Below are positions 43,384-50,722 of a stretch of DNA of 64,000 nt, one piece after another. Source of the DNA: Planctomonas psychrotolerans (lineage in GTDB: Bacteria; Actinomycetota; Actinomycetes; Actinomycetales; Microbacteriaceae); the NCBI RefSeq assembly GCF_008642235.1, contig NZ_SJEV01000001.1, forward strand, positions 1,628,390-1,692,389, written 5' to 3'. The position numbers were made by a program, and so were the translations under genes. Below the pieces are notes generated by a model, which saw nothing but the letters and a program-made list of their open reading frames with translations, did not search any database and had not been told where the DNA came from. Each line of letters starts with the position of its first letter. Position 1 is the first letter of the stretch.

Positions 43384-44232
43384 TTGACCCCTTCCGACCC
43401 TTTCGTCGTACCCACTTTCTCCGCCATCACTCCCGCCGGCGACCAGCGCTGGTCCACCTGGCCGGCGACCACTCCCACCCAGCGGGGGCCCCGCCCGTTC
43501 CCCGCCTGGGTCGTCACCTCCGCAGCCGCCATCGACACCGAACTCGGCGTCGTGAAGTCGGGCAAGGAAGCCGACGTCTTTCTGATCGAGCGAGCGGTGC
43601 CGGCCGACGTGCAGCTCGGCGCGTCCGAGGCCTCCGCCGTCGTGCTCGCGGCGAAGCGCTACCGTAGCGCCGACCACTCGGACTTCCACCGGTCGTCCCA
43701 ATACCGCGAGGGACGCGGGGTGCGGAACACCCGTGACCGGCGGGCGATGGCCCGCGGCAGTTCGTACGGGCGGAACGTGCAGGCTGGCCTGTGGGCTGCG
43801 GCGGAGTTCGATGCGCTTAGCGTGCTGCACGCCCGCGGAGTGGCCGTGCCCTACCCGGTGCAGATCAGCGGCACGGAGATCCTGATGGAGTTCATCGGTG
43901 ACGGGCACACGGCCGCGCCGCGGCTCGCGCAGATACCGAAGGGGAGTGCCGCCCTGCCCGACCTCTACGCGCAGGTCGTGCAGATCCTCCTCGGCATAGC
44001 TCGGGCAGGGTTCGCTCACGGCGACCTGTCGGCGTACAACCTCCTCGTGCACGCCGGCCGCGTGGTGGTGATCGACGTCCCGCAACTGGTCGATGTGGTG
44101 AGCAACCCCACCGGGGTCGACCTGCTCGAGCGGGACTGCTGCAATGTCGTCGAATGGTTCCGACGTCGTGGCGTGCACGCCGATCTCGACAGCCTGCTGG
44201 CCGACTGTCTCGTCGAAGCCTTCAGTCGTTAG
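43384..44232 (+). CDS. RIO1-family atypical serine protein kinase
   Basis: About 282 residues. KSGKEADVFLIE (about 58-69) is the RIO nucleotide loop, HGDLSAYNLLVH (about 213-224) the catalytic loop with Asp and Asn, and VVIDVPQLVD (about 228-237) the metal loop. RIO proteins are ancient kinases/ATPases; in bacteria their target is unknown. TTG 43384 has TGGAG six bases upstream, whereas GTG 43360 (eight residues longer) has none. The last 33 bases recur at 46666-46698. Confidence 0.85.
   Translation: MTPSDPFVVPTFSAITPAGDQRWSTWPATTPTQRGPRPFPAWVVTSAAAIDTELGVVKSGKEADVFLIERAVPADVQLGASEASAVVLAAKRYRSADHSDFHRSSQYREGRGVRNTRDRRAMARGSSYGRNVQAGLWAAAEFDALSVLHARGVAVPYPVQISGTEILMEFIGDGHTAAPRLAQIPKGSAALPDLYAQVVQILLGIARAGFAHGDLSAYNLLVHAGRVVVIDVPQLVDVVSNPTGVDLLERDCCNVVEWFRRRGVHADLDSLLADCLVEAFSR
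44197..44229 (+). repeat. 33-bp direct repeat, left copy (3' end of the RIO gene)
   Basis: Identical to 46666-46698 in the same orientation. This copy encodes the last residues LADCLVEAFSR of the kinase. Together the two copies bound a 2.4-kb segment holding only the coiled-coil gene. Confidence 0.95.
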
Positions 44233-44304
44233 GGCGGATGCGTCCTGCCTACTGAATGTCGGCGGCCCGGTAGCAGGAGACTCCCGCCTTCCGGATGACG
44301 CGTC

Positions 44305-44336
44305 GGCAGGCCCCCGGGGTCATCCGGGGGCCTGCC
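44305..44336. terminator. Bidirectional terminator between the RIO and coiled-coil genes
   Basis: A perfect 13-bp stem (44305-44317 with 44324-44336) and a GGTCAT loop, located between two convergent genes. Confidence 0.8.
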
Positions 44337-44362
44337 GTGGCACTGCTGATCTAACGGTGCTG

Positions 44363-46360
44363 TCAGGCGAGGCAGCCGCCGAGGTCGATCGTCCCGTCGA
44401 TCGCGGCGATCCGGTCGAGAACCGCCTTGTACTGGGCGTGCAGGCCGGCCAACACGGTCTTCTGTGCGGCAACCGCGTCACGGTTGACCTTCTTGGCGCT
44501 CTCCAGGGTCCGAAGGGTCGCGGACTCGGTGACGATCTTGGCGTCGATGGTGCTCAGATCGGCCTTTGCGGTGGTCAGCGCCGTCTCTGCGTCGCTGACC
44601 TGCTGGGTGAGCGTGTTGAGGGAGGTCTGCAGCGGGGTGAGCTGGTTCTGCAGCGACAGAATCGCCTTCTCCGCAGCGGTGATCGAGGTGTTCAGCGTGC
44701 CCAGAGTCGTGACCAGTTTGGAGACCTCACTATCGAGGTGGCTGACCTCGGCGGTCTCGAGGCTGACCGCGGCGTTGGCAGCGGCGAGGGTGGCCTGCAG
44801 GCCCGGCAGGGCATCCTGAAGGGCCATGAGCTCGCCCTGCTTCGACGTGATCTCGGCCTCGGCGGCGGTCGCATCCTCGATCAGGCCGGGTACAGCGGCC
44901 TCGAGCGCGGCGATTTCCGTCTTCGTGGCGGTCACCGCGGCGTCGGCGTCGGTCACGGCGGTGTTCGCGACGAGCTGAGCGGTCTTGGCGCCGGCCAACG
45001 TCTCGGTGGCGGAGGTGACCTGCGCGGTGGCGCCCGCCAGGCTCGACTGCAGGCCCGGGAGCTGCTGCTGGAGGTTATTGCTCTCTTGCTGCTTGGCCGA
45101 CAGGGCGGAGTTCAAAGTAGCCAGTTGCCCCTGCAGCGTGACCAGGTCACCGTTCAGGGCGCTGATCAATGCGGTCTTGCTCGCGGCTAGCTGCTCCGCC
45201 GCGACGATCTCCGCCTTCTTCGCGGTGATCGACGCGTTCAACTCCTGCTTCCTCTTGTCCGCGTTGCCCTTGATCCCGGCGAGCTCTGCTTCGAGAGCAG
45301 CGAGCTGCGTCCGCAGCGCGGCGGCGTCGGCGACCGGAGTCGCGGTCGCGGCAGCGATCTCCTTCTGCTTCGCGGCGATCTCGACGTTCTTAGTGGTGAT
45401 GTCCCCTTGGAGGCCGGCGATCTCGGTCTGCAGGACGGGGAGCCTGGCGTCAATAGCACCGATCTGCTGGGTCAGGGTGATCACGCTCTGCCCGGCCAGG
45501 CGCAGGTTCTCCTCGGCCTTGACCACCGCAGCGGTCGCCGCGGCGGCGTTGATGTCAGCAGTCTTAGCAGTCGCCTCCAGCCCCGGCAGCGCGAGGCGGG
45601 CGTCCGCCAGCTTCTTCTCCGCGGCATCCACCACCCCCTGGACGGTGTTGCCTGCGGCGATCGCGTCGGCCAACTCCTTCGTAGCGGTTTCGACCGCCGT
45701 CACCTGGGCGTTCACGGTGCTCTGAGCCGTGGTCGCTGCCGCGGTCGCGCTGTCCAGACGGGTCTTGGCGGCGGCGAGCTCACCCTGCTTGGTCGCCTTG
45801 TCGGCGAGGGCCTGAGTCTTCTTCACGTTCAGATCGGTGAGCTCGGTCTGTGCGGTCGTCAGCTGCGTCTGCAACGGCGTGATCTGGTTCACCAGCGTTG
45901 TCTTCTGCCCCTGCAGCGTCGCCAGTTCGGTGTTCGCTGCGGCAATCGCCGCGGTCAGCGTCGCCTTGTCCGCCTGAAGTTGGGTCAACGACATCGTCGT
46001 GGTGTCGATCTTCCCGACCAGCGTGGCGAGTTCAGCGTCGAGCGCGGCGATCTCCTTCTCCGCCGCGGTGACCTGCGCCGTGAGGCTGCCCTGCGTGGTG
46101 ACCAGCGTGGCCCGCTCGGCGGTCAGCACCGCGATCTGCCCGGCGTTCTGCCGGGCCGCGGCCTTCAGCAGGTTCGGCTGCACGGCGCCGCGGTGCGACA
46201 ACTGATTCGTCACTCCGTTGCAGCTGCCGGTGACTGAGCTCGCCGCTGCGGTAGCTGGCGGGGCGAACATCAGCATGCCGGCGACAACTCCGGGCAGGAC
46301 AAGGGCGGTAGTGATACGGCGGGCGGTGTTGTGGGCGCGTTCGGGCATGGGTGAGCTCAT
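44363..46360 (-). CDS. Large secreted coiled-coil protein
   Basis: 665 residues from ATG 46360 (or 653 from 46348). A signal peptide (VLPGVVAGMLMFAPPATAAA) is followed by some 600 residues of almost uninterrupted Ala/Leu/Glu/Lys/Thr heptad-like helix, with recurring LQGQL, IAALEA, TLKxQLT-type phrases and occasional Pro-Gly breaks (LPGLQ). The mature protein has only two cysteines, in TGSCNGVTN near its start and in DLGGCLA at the very end. There is no LPXTG or other wall anchor. It resembles no known family beyond generic coiled coils; a rod-like extracellular or wall protein is inferred. Leader hairpins lie just upstream. Confidence 0.8.
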   Translation of the reverse strand: MSSPMPERAHNTARRITTALVLPGVVAGMLMFAPPATAAASSVTGSCNGVTNQLSHRGAVQPNLLKAAARQNAGQIAVLTAERATLVTTQGSLTAQVTAAEKEIAALDAELATLVGKIDTTTMSLTQLQADKATLTAAIAAANTELATLQGQKTTLVNQITPLQTQLTTAQTELTDLNVKKTQALADKATKQGELAAAKTRLDSATAAATTAQSTVNAQVTAVETATKELADAIAAGNTVQGVVDAAEKKLADARLALPGLEATAKTADINAAAATAAVVKAEENLRLAGQSVITLTQQIGAIDARLPVLQTEIAGLQGDITTKNVEIAAKQKEIAAATATPVADAAALRTQLAALEAELAGIKGNADKRKQELNASITAKKAEIVAAEQLAASKTALISALNGDLVTLQGQLATLNSALSAKQQESNNLQQQLPGLQSSLAGATAQVTSATETLAGAKTAQLVANTAVTDADAAVTATKTEIAALEAAVPGLIEDATAAEAEITSKQGELMALQDALPGLQATLAAANAAVSLETAEVSHLDSEVSKLVTTLGTLNTSITAAEKAILSLQNQLTPLQTSLNTLTQQVSDAETALTTAKADLSTIDAKIVTESATLRTLESAKKVNRDAVAAQKTVLAGLHAQYKAVLDRIAAIDGTIDLGGCLA

Positions 46361-46412
46361 TTCGGGGGAGAGGGTGGTACCTCTTCGGGGAGGTACCACT
46401 TCGGGGGAGTGG
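46361..46412 (-). promoter_or_regulatory. Hairpin-rich 5' leader of the coiled-coil gene
   Basis: On the minus strand a CCACT/AGTGG hairpin (46396-46412) and a perfect 10-bp GTGGTACCTC/GAGGTACCAC hairpin (46374-46399) share bases 46396-46399 and so exclude each other. Both present a CCCCGA-type loop, and a third CTCCCCCGAA copy directly precedes the ATG, where no Shine-Dalgarno exists. Confidence 0.5.
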
Positions 46413-46512
46413 TCAGCGTCGGGCTTACCAGTGGTGCACCTGACACGTGAAGCGCAGGACGACATCCGCAGCCTGGGGGGATTCGAACGCGTGAGCCGAG
46501 ACTATCCGCGCT

Positions 46513-46530
46513 GTCCTCCAAAGCGCGGAC
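46513..46530 (-). promoter_or_regulatory. 18-bp element shared with the wall-anchored nuclease gene
   Basis: Minus-strand GTCCGCGCTTTGGAGGAC, 153 bp before the coiled-coil ATG. The element at 52921-52938 differs in one base and lies 153 bp before its gene. Ends GTCC/GGAC are inverted. Function unknown. Confidence 0.55.
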
Positions 46531-46665
46531 CCCACTTCGGGGGGCGATGATGGACCCCCGTTCCGGACGGGTCGTCTCCCTTCCATGCGACAGGTGATGC
46601 TGGTAGCTCTTCGGTCCGGGTCATCCCGGAGCCCGATGTAAGAAGAGACGCCGACGCCTCGCCGG

Positions 46666-46698
46666 CTGGCCGACTGTCTCGTCGAAGCCTTCAGTCGT
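46666..46698 (+). repeat. 33-bp direct repeat, right copy (RIO gene 3' end remnant)
   Basis: Exact copy of 44197-44229. Weaker similarity seems to continue about 30 bp to the left with small indels, so this looks like a decayed duplicate of the kinase gene end. No integrase or transposase is present between the copies. Confidence 0.9.
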
Positions 46699-46721
46699 CA
46701 GGGTGATCGCGTGACGCGGCG

Positions 46722-47405
46722 TTATGACACCGGCGAGTGCCGCGGGATGAGCACTCGGACCACGGTGTAGCCGAGCGCACCGCCGAGGATCTGCGCTCCG
46801 ATGAACAGCGGCGTCGATGCGGGGGAGATTCCTGCGAACGTGTCGGAGAACATCCGGCCGATGGTGATGGCGGGATTGGCGAAGCTGGTGGAGCTGGTGA
46901 AGAAATACGCCGAGCCGATGTACGCGGCCACGACACCGGCGGCGTAGGCGGCGCGTCCGGTCCGGGCCAATACGAAAATGACGACGACCAGTCCCGCCGT
47001 GGCGACGACCTCGGCGATCAGATGCCCGGCACTGATCCGATCCGTCGTGCTCCACGCCACCGGGGGAACCTCGAACATGATGTTCGCGAGGACGCTGCCG
47101 CTGATGCAGCCGAGCACCTGTGCGGCGATGTACGGAGCGATGTCCCGCGGGCCCCGGTAGCCGAAGGCCAGGTCCACGGCCGACACGACGGGGTTGAGGT
47201 GCGCCCCGCTGATCGGCCCGAGGACCGTGATGAGGGCGAACAGCCCGAACGCGGTGGCGATGGCGTTGATCAACAACTGCACGCCCACATCGTCGGTGAG
47301 GTTCACCGCGGCGGCTCCGGAACCGACCACCATGGCCGCCAGCGCCCCGGAGCCGAGGAATTCGGCGGCGATTCGGCGGACAAGGGCGGGCGGAGGCGTG
47401 GTCAC
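46722..47405 (-). CDS. Aquaporin family channel (AqpS-like, arsenic cluster)
   Basis: 227 residues with six helices and the two half-helix motifs GAHLNPVVS (NPV instead of NPA, about residues 66-74) and SFANPAITIGR (about 175-185). GTG 47403-47405 starts the family-type VRRIAAEFLGSGALAAMVVG. Members beside ars genes form arsenite-permeable channels (compare Sinorhizobium AqpS) that let arsenite made by ArsC leave the cell. It is divergent from the ArsR-ArsC gene, with the operator in the 28-bp gap. Confidence 0.85.
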   Translation of the reverse strand: MTTPPPALVRRIAAEFLGSGALAAMVVGSGAAAVNLTDDVGVQLLINAIATAFGLFALITVLGPISGAHLNPVVSAVDLAFGYRGPRDIAPYIAAQVLGCISGSVLANIMFEVPPVAWSTTDRISAGHLIAEVVATAGLVVVIFVLARTGRAAYAAGVVAAYIGSAYFFTSSTSFANPAITIGRMFSDTFAGISPASTPLFIGAQILGGALGYTVVRVLIPRHSPVS

Positions 47406-47418
47406 CCGCCTAGCTTCG

Positions 47419-47436
47419 CATAGACTGACGTCTATG
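47419..47436. promoter_or_regulatory. ArsR-type operator between the aquaporin and arsR-arsC genes
   Basis: An 18-bp perfect palindrome with 7-bp arms, CATAGAC-TGAC-GTCTATG. It contains the probable -10 (TAGACT, 47421-47426) seven bases before the ATG 47434. The core ATAGA-N6-TCTAT recurs at 48365-48380. Confidence 0.7.
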
Positions 47437-48336
47437 AGTGGCGTAAGTTCGGTGAGTGCGTTGCGACTCCTCGCCGACGCCACTCGGGCGCAGATCGCGT
47501 CGATGATCCTCGACAGTGCCGAAGGTCGACAGCTCGTCGGGAAGATGGCAGCCGCTCTCGGGCTTCGTCAACCCACGGTGAGTCATCATGTCCGCGCTCT
47601 CGTGGAGGAGGGATTGCTCGTCCGTTCGCCCGAGGGACGGAACGTCTGGTACTCGATCGCTCCCGAGCAGTTCGACCGGGTCAGCGACTACCTCCGTGCC
47701 GCGCCCGAGGTGCCACGGGTCGAGGACGACGTCCTCGATCGGATCGTCGCCGATCTCTCCGATCGCTTCGCCGGCACGTTCTCGCCGGCTACGGTCGACC
47801 GGTTTGTGCGCGAGAGCCACAACCTCCTCGCCGACCGTGCCCGTGTCACCCGTTACCTGCCTTCGCTCACCTCTCGCTTCGCCGCCGACCGGCTCGGCGC
47901 CCTGCATGCCGCCACTCCGGCCGGATCGGGGGCGACGCCCGAGGTGTTGTTCGTGTGCGTGCAGAACGCCGGACGATCCCAGCTCGCCGCCGCGATCCTG
48001 CGGCACCTCGCTGGGGACAAGGTGCGCGTGCGAACCGCGGGATCCGCCCCCGCCGACGCCGTGCGGTCCGTCATCGTCGCAGCTCTGGACGAGATCGGTG
48101 TCTCGATCGATGGCGAATATCCCAAGCCCCTCACCGACGAGGTCGTGCGCGCCTCCGACGTGGTCGTGACGATGGGCTGCGGCGACGCCTGCCCGATCTA
48201 CCCCGGTCGCCGCTATCTCGATTGGGACCTCGAGGACCCTGTCGGCTTACCGCTCGCGCGGGTGCGGGAGATCCGCGACGACATTGATGCGCGCGTCCGT
48301 GCGCTTCTGGCGACGCTGAGTGTGAACGCTCCGTGA
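47434..48336 (+). CDS. ArsR-ArsC fusion: HTH repressor joined to arsenate reductase
   Basis: 300 residues. Residues 1-85 are an ArsR-type winged helix (LRLLADATRAQIASMIL; QPTVSHHVRALVEEGLL). About 95-150 is a three-helix domain (DRIVADLSDRFAGTFSPATV) also found in the second ArsC below. About 165-295 is a low-molecular-weight-phosphatase-type ArsC with FVCVQNAGRSQ (catalytic Cys, Arg) and MGCGDACPIYPG (the two redox Cys). The HTH part has no cysteine. Probably self-regulating through the operator in which its start codon lies. Confidence 0.9.
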   Translation: MSGVSSVSALRLLADATRAQIASMILDSAEGRQLVGKMAAALGLRQPTVSHHVRALVEEGLLVRSPEGRNVWYSIAPEQFDRVSDYLRAAPEVPRVEDDVLDRIVADLSDRFAGTFSPATVDRFVRESHNLLADRARVTRYLPSLTSRFAADRLGALHAATPAGSGATPEVLFVCVQNAGRSQLAAAILRHLAGDKVRVRTAGSAPADAVRSVIVAALDEIGVSIDGEYPKPLTDEVVRASDVVVTMGCGDACPIYPGRRYLDWDLEDPVGLPLARVREIRDDIDARVRALLATLSVNAP

Positions 48337-48364
48337 ATCCTCACCGGCAGTTCTCGACCGACTG

Positions 48365-48380
48365 ATAGATCACGGTCTAT
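48365..48380. promoter_or_regulatory. Second ArsR-type operator
   Basis: ATAGA-TCACGG-TCTAT, the same spacing as at 47420-47435. TATGCT just to its right (48379-48384) could be the -10 of the following arsC gene. Confidence 0.65.
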
Positions 48381-48407
48381 GCTTTAGGGGTTCGAGGAAG
48401 GAATCCC

Positions 48408-48818
48408 ATGACCCATAAGCCCACCGTCCTGTTCGTCTGCATTCACAACGCGGGCCGCTCCCAGATGGCCGCCGGATATCTGCGCGCTCTGTCCGGCGGG
48501 GTCGTCGAGGTGCTCTCCGGAGGATCCGAGCCAGGGGACCAGATCAACCCCATGGCGGTCTCGGCGATGGCGGAGGAGGGCATCGATATCTCGCACGCCG
48601 TCCCCCAGCTCATGACGACGGACCAGGTCCGCGAGTCCGACGTCGTGATCACGATGGGTTGCGGCGACGTCTGCCCGATCTTCCCCGGCAAACGCTACGA
48701 GGACTGGGCGCTGACCGACCCGAAGGGCAAGAGCCTGGACGAGATCCGCCCGATCCGCGACGACATCAGGGCGCGCGTGGAGGCGTTGCTCGCCCAGCTG
48801 CTTCCCGCGACGGTCTGA
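48408..48818 (+). CDS. arsC: Arsenate reductase (low-MW phosphatase type)
   Basis: 136 residues, one domain: VLFVCIHNAGRSQMAAGYL (catalytic Cys near residue 11, Arg 17) and MGCGDVCPIFPGKRYEDW (Cys pair near 81 and 86). It reduces arsenate to arsenite through a cysteine relay with thioredoxin or mycoredoxin. AAGGA lies before the ATG. The next arsC follows after five bases. Confidence 0.93.
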   Translation: MTHKPTVLFVCIHNAGRSQMAAGYLRALSGGVVEVLSGGSEPGDQINPMAVSAMAEEGIDISHAVPQLMTTDQVRESDVVITMGCGDVCPIFPGKRYEDWALTDPKGKSLDEIRPIRDDIRARVEALLAQLLPATV

Positions 48819-48823
48819 TCGCG

Positions 48824-49495
48824 ATGACTGACGTCAGCGCCCGCCGCACACTCCCCGGCCTCACCTATCCGGAAGCGTACCTCGGCCGAGTCGCCGAAGA
48901 GCTCAGCGAGCGATTCACCGGAATCTTCGCCGCCGAGACCGTGGAGCGATACGTGCTCGAGTCCTACACCGGACTGCTCCGCACCTCGAAAGTCAAAGCG
49001 CACCTCGCCGGTCACACCGTCCGCTTCGCGACGGATCGGCTCACCGCCCTCGCCCAGGCCAAGGGTGCGTTCGCGCACGACGTGCCGGAGGTGTTGTTCA
49101 TCTGCGAACAGAACGCCGGCCGCTCCCAGATGGCCGCCGTCATCACCAACGCCCTCTCCAACGGTCGCGTGCACGTGCGCTCCGCCGGCTCCATGCCCGC
49201 CGCCGAACTGAACCCCTCGGTGGTTGCCGCGATCACCGAGCTCGGATTGGACGTGGCCGAGGCGTTCCCCAAGCCCCTCACCGACGATGTCGTGCAAGCC
49301 GCCGACATCGTCGTCACGATGGGCTGCGGCGACGCCTGCCCCATCTACCCCGGCAAAACGTACCAGGACTGGGACCTCACCGACCCTGCCGGACTGCCTA
49401 TCGAGGACGTCCGCGCAATCCGTGACCAGATCGTCTTCAGAGTCGAGGCCATGCTCAACACCCTCGGCGTTACGCCGACGGGAATCCAGCGATGA
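48824..49495 (+). CDS. Arsenate reductase with N-terminal three-helix domain
   Basis: 223 residues. About 10-75 is a helical domain (EELSERFTGIFAAETVERYV) homologous to the middle of the ArsR-ArsC fusion; about 85-215 is ArsC with LFICEQNAGRSQMAAV and MGCGDACPIYPG. The domain plan is that of the multidomain arsenate reductases of corynebacteria and mycobacteria. ATG 48824 sits five bases after the previous stop. It likely arose with its neighbours by duplication. Confidence 0.9.
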   Translation: MTDVSARRTLPGLTYPEAYLGRVAEELSERFTGIFAAETVERYVLESYTGLLRTSKVKAHLAGHTVRFATDRLTALAQAKGAFAHDVPEVLFICEQNAGRSQMAAVITNALSNGRVHVRSAGSMPAAELNPSVVAAITELGLDVAEAFPKPLTDDVVQAADIVVTMGCGDACPIYPGKTYQDWDLTDPAGLPIEDVRAIRDQIVFRVEAMLNTLGVTPTGIQR

Positions 49496-49834
49496 GCGAC
49501 GTCGACGCCTCGCCATCACCGCAGGCGTGCGATTCGGCTACTCTGCGCCGACGCAGAATCAGCAGGAAACGCTGATCCGTGCTGCGGAAGCAATAGTGTC
49601 CGGTCACTCGTCCCGCTGAGGCGCAGCAGAGAAGTAGGCGCGGAGCGGACGACCACACCGCCATAGCCGCCGGGCTCCCGGCGACGAGAAACCGTCGTCC
49701 CGAGGTCCGTTGCGCCGCTGGAGACACGACGTCGGCTCGGGTCCATATAGGAGATGTTCCCACGCACAGCGGATGGCGCTGCAGCGCGTGGACGGAGCGA
49801 TGGCACAGTTCGTGCGCTAGTCCGGGACCGGCGG
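49496..49834. other. Intergenic stretch with no supported gene
   Basis: The space between the arsC gene and the convergent lipoprotein gene has a short open tail in another frame (about 49512-49619) without a start or ribosome binding site. No repeat, hairpin or promoter stands out. Confidence 0.6.
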
Positions 49835-50560
<726 letters not shown>

Positions 50561-50567
50561 GAACGTG

Positions 50568-50573
50568 ACTCTA
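50568..50573 (-). promoter_or_regulatory. -10 box TAGAGT, leaderless lipoprotein gene
   Basis: TAGAGT then CACGTTC (seven bases) before the ATG at 50560 on the minus strand. Confidence 0.45.
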
Positions 50574-50722
50574 GCGTCATGCTCCACGTGCAACGGGTCC
50601 GCCGCATCGTGCTCACGACACGAGTAGGTGACGATTATGGAGTCGTTCCGTTGCGCACGGCGGAGGCATCGATCTGCCGCCCGAAGGCGCACGTGTCGGT
50701 GTGGCGTACTCCCGCCTAACGG

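Noticed and set aside
46666..46721. A second, intact copy of the RIO kinase end as a gene
   Set aside because: Only 33 bp are identical; the frame is not open upstream and no kinase motif is present.
49512..49619. Short frame after the last arsC gene
   Set aside because: No start or ribosome binding site of its own; it is only the tail of an out-of-frame stretch.
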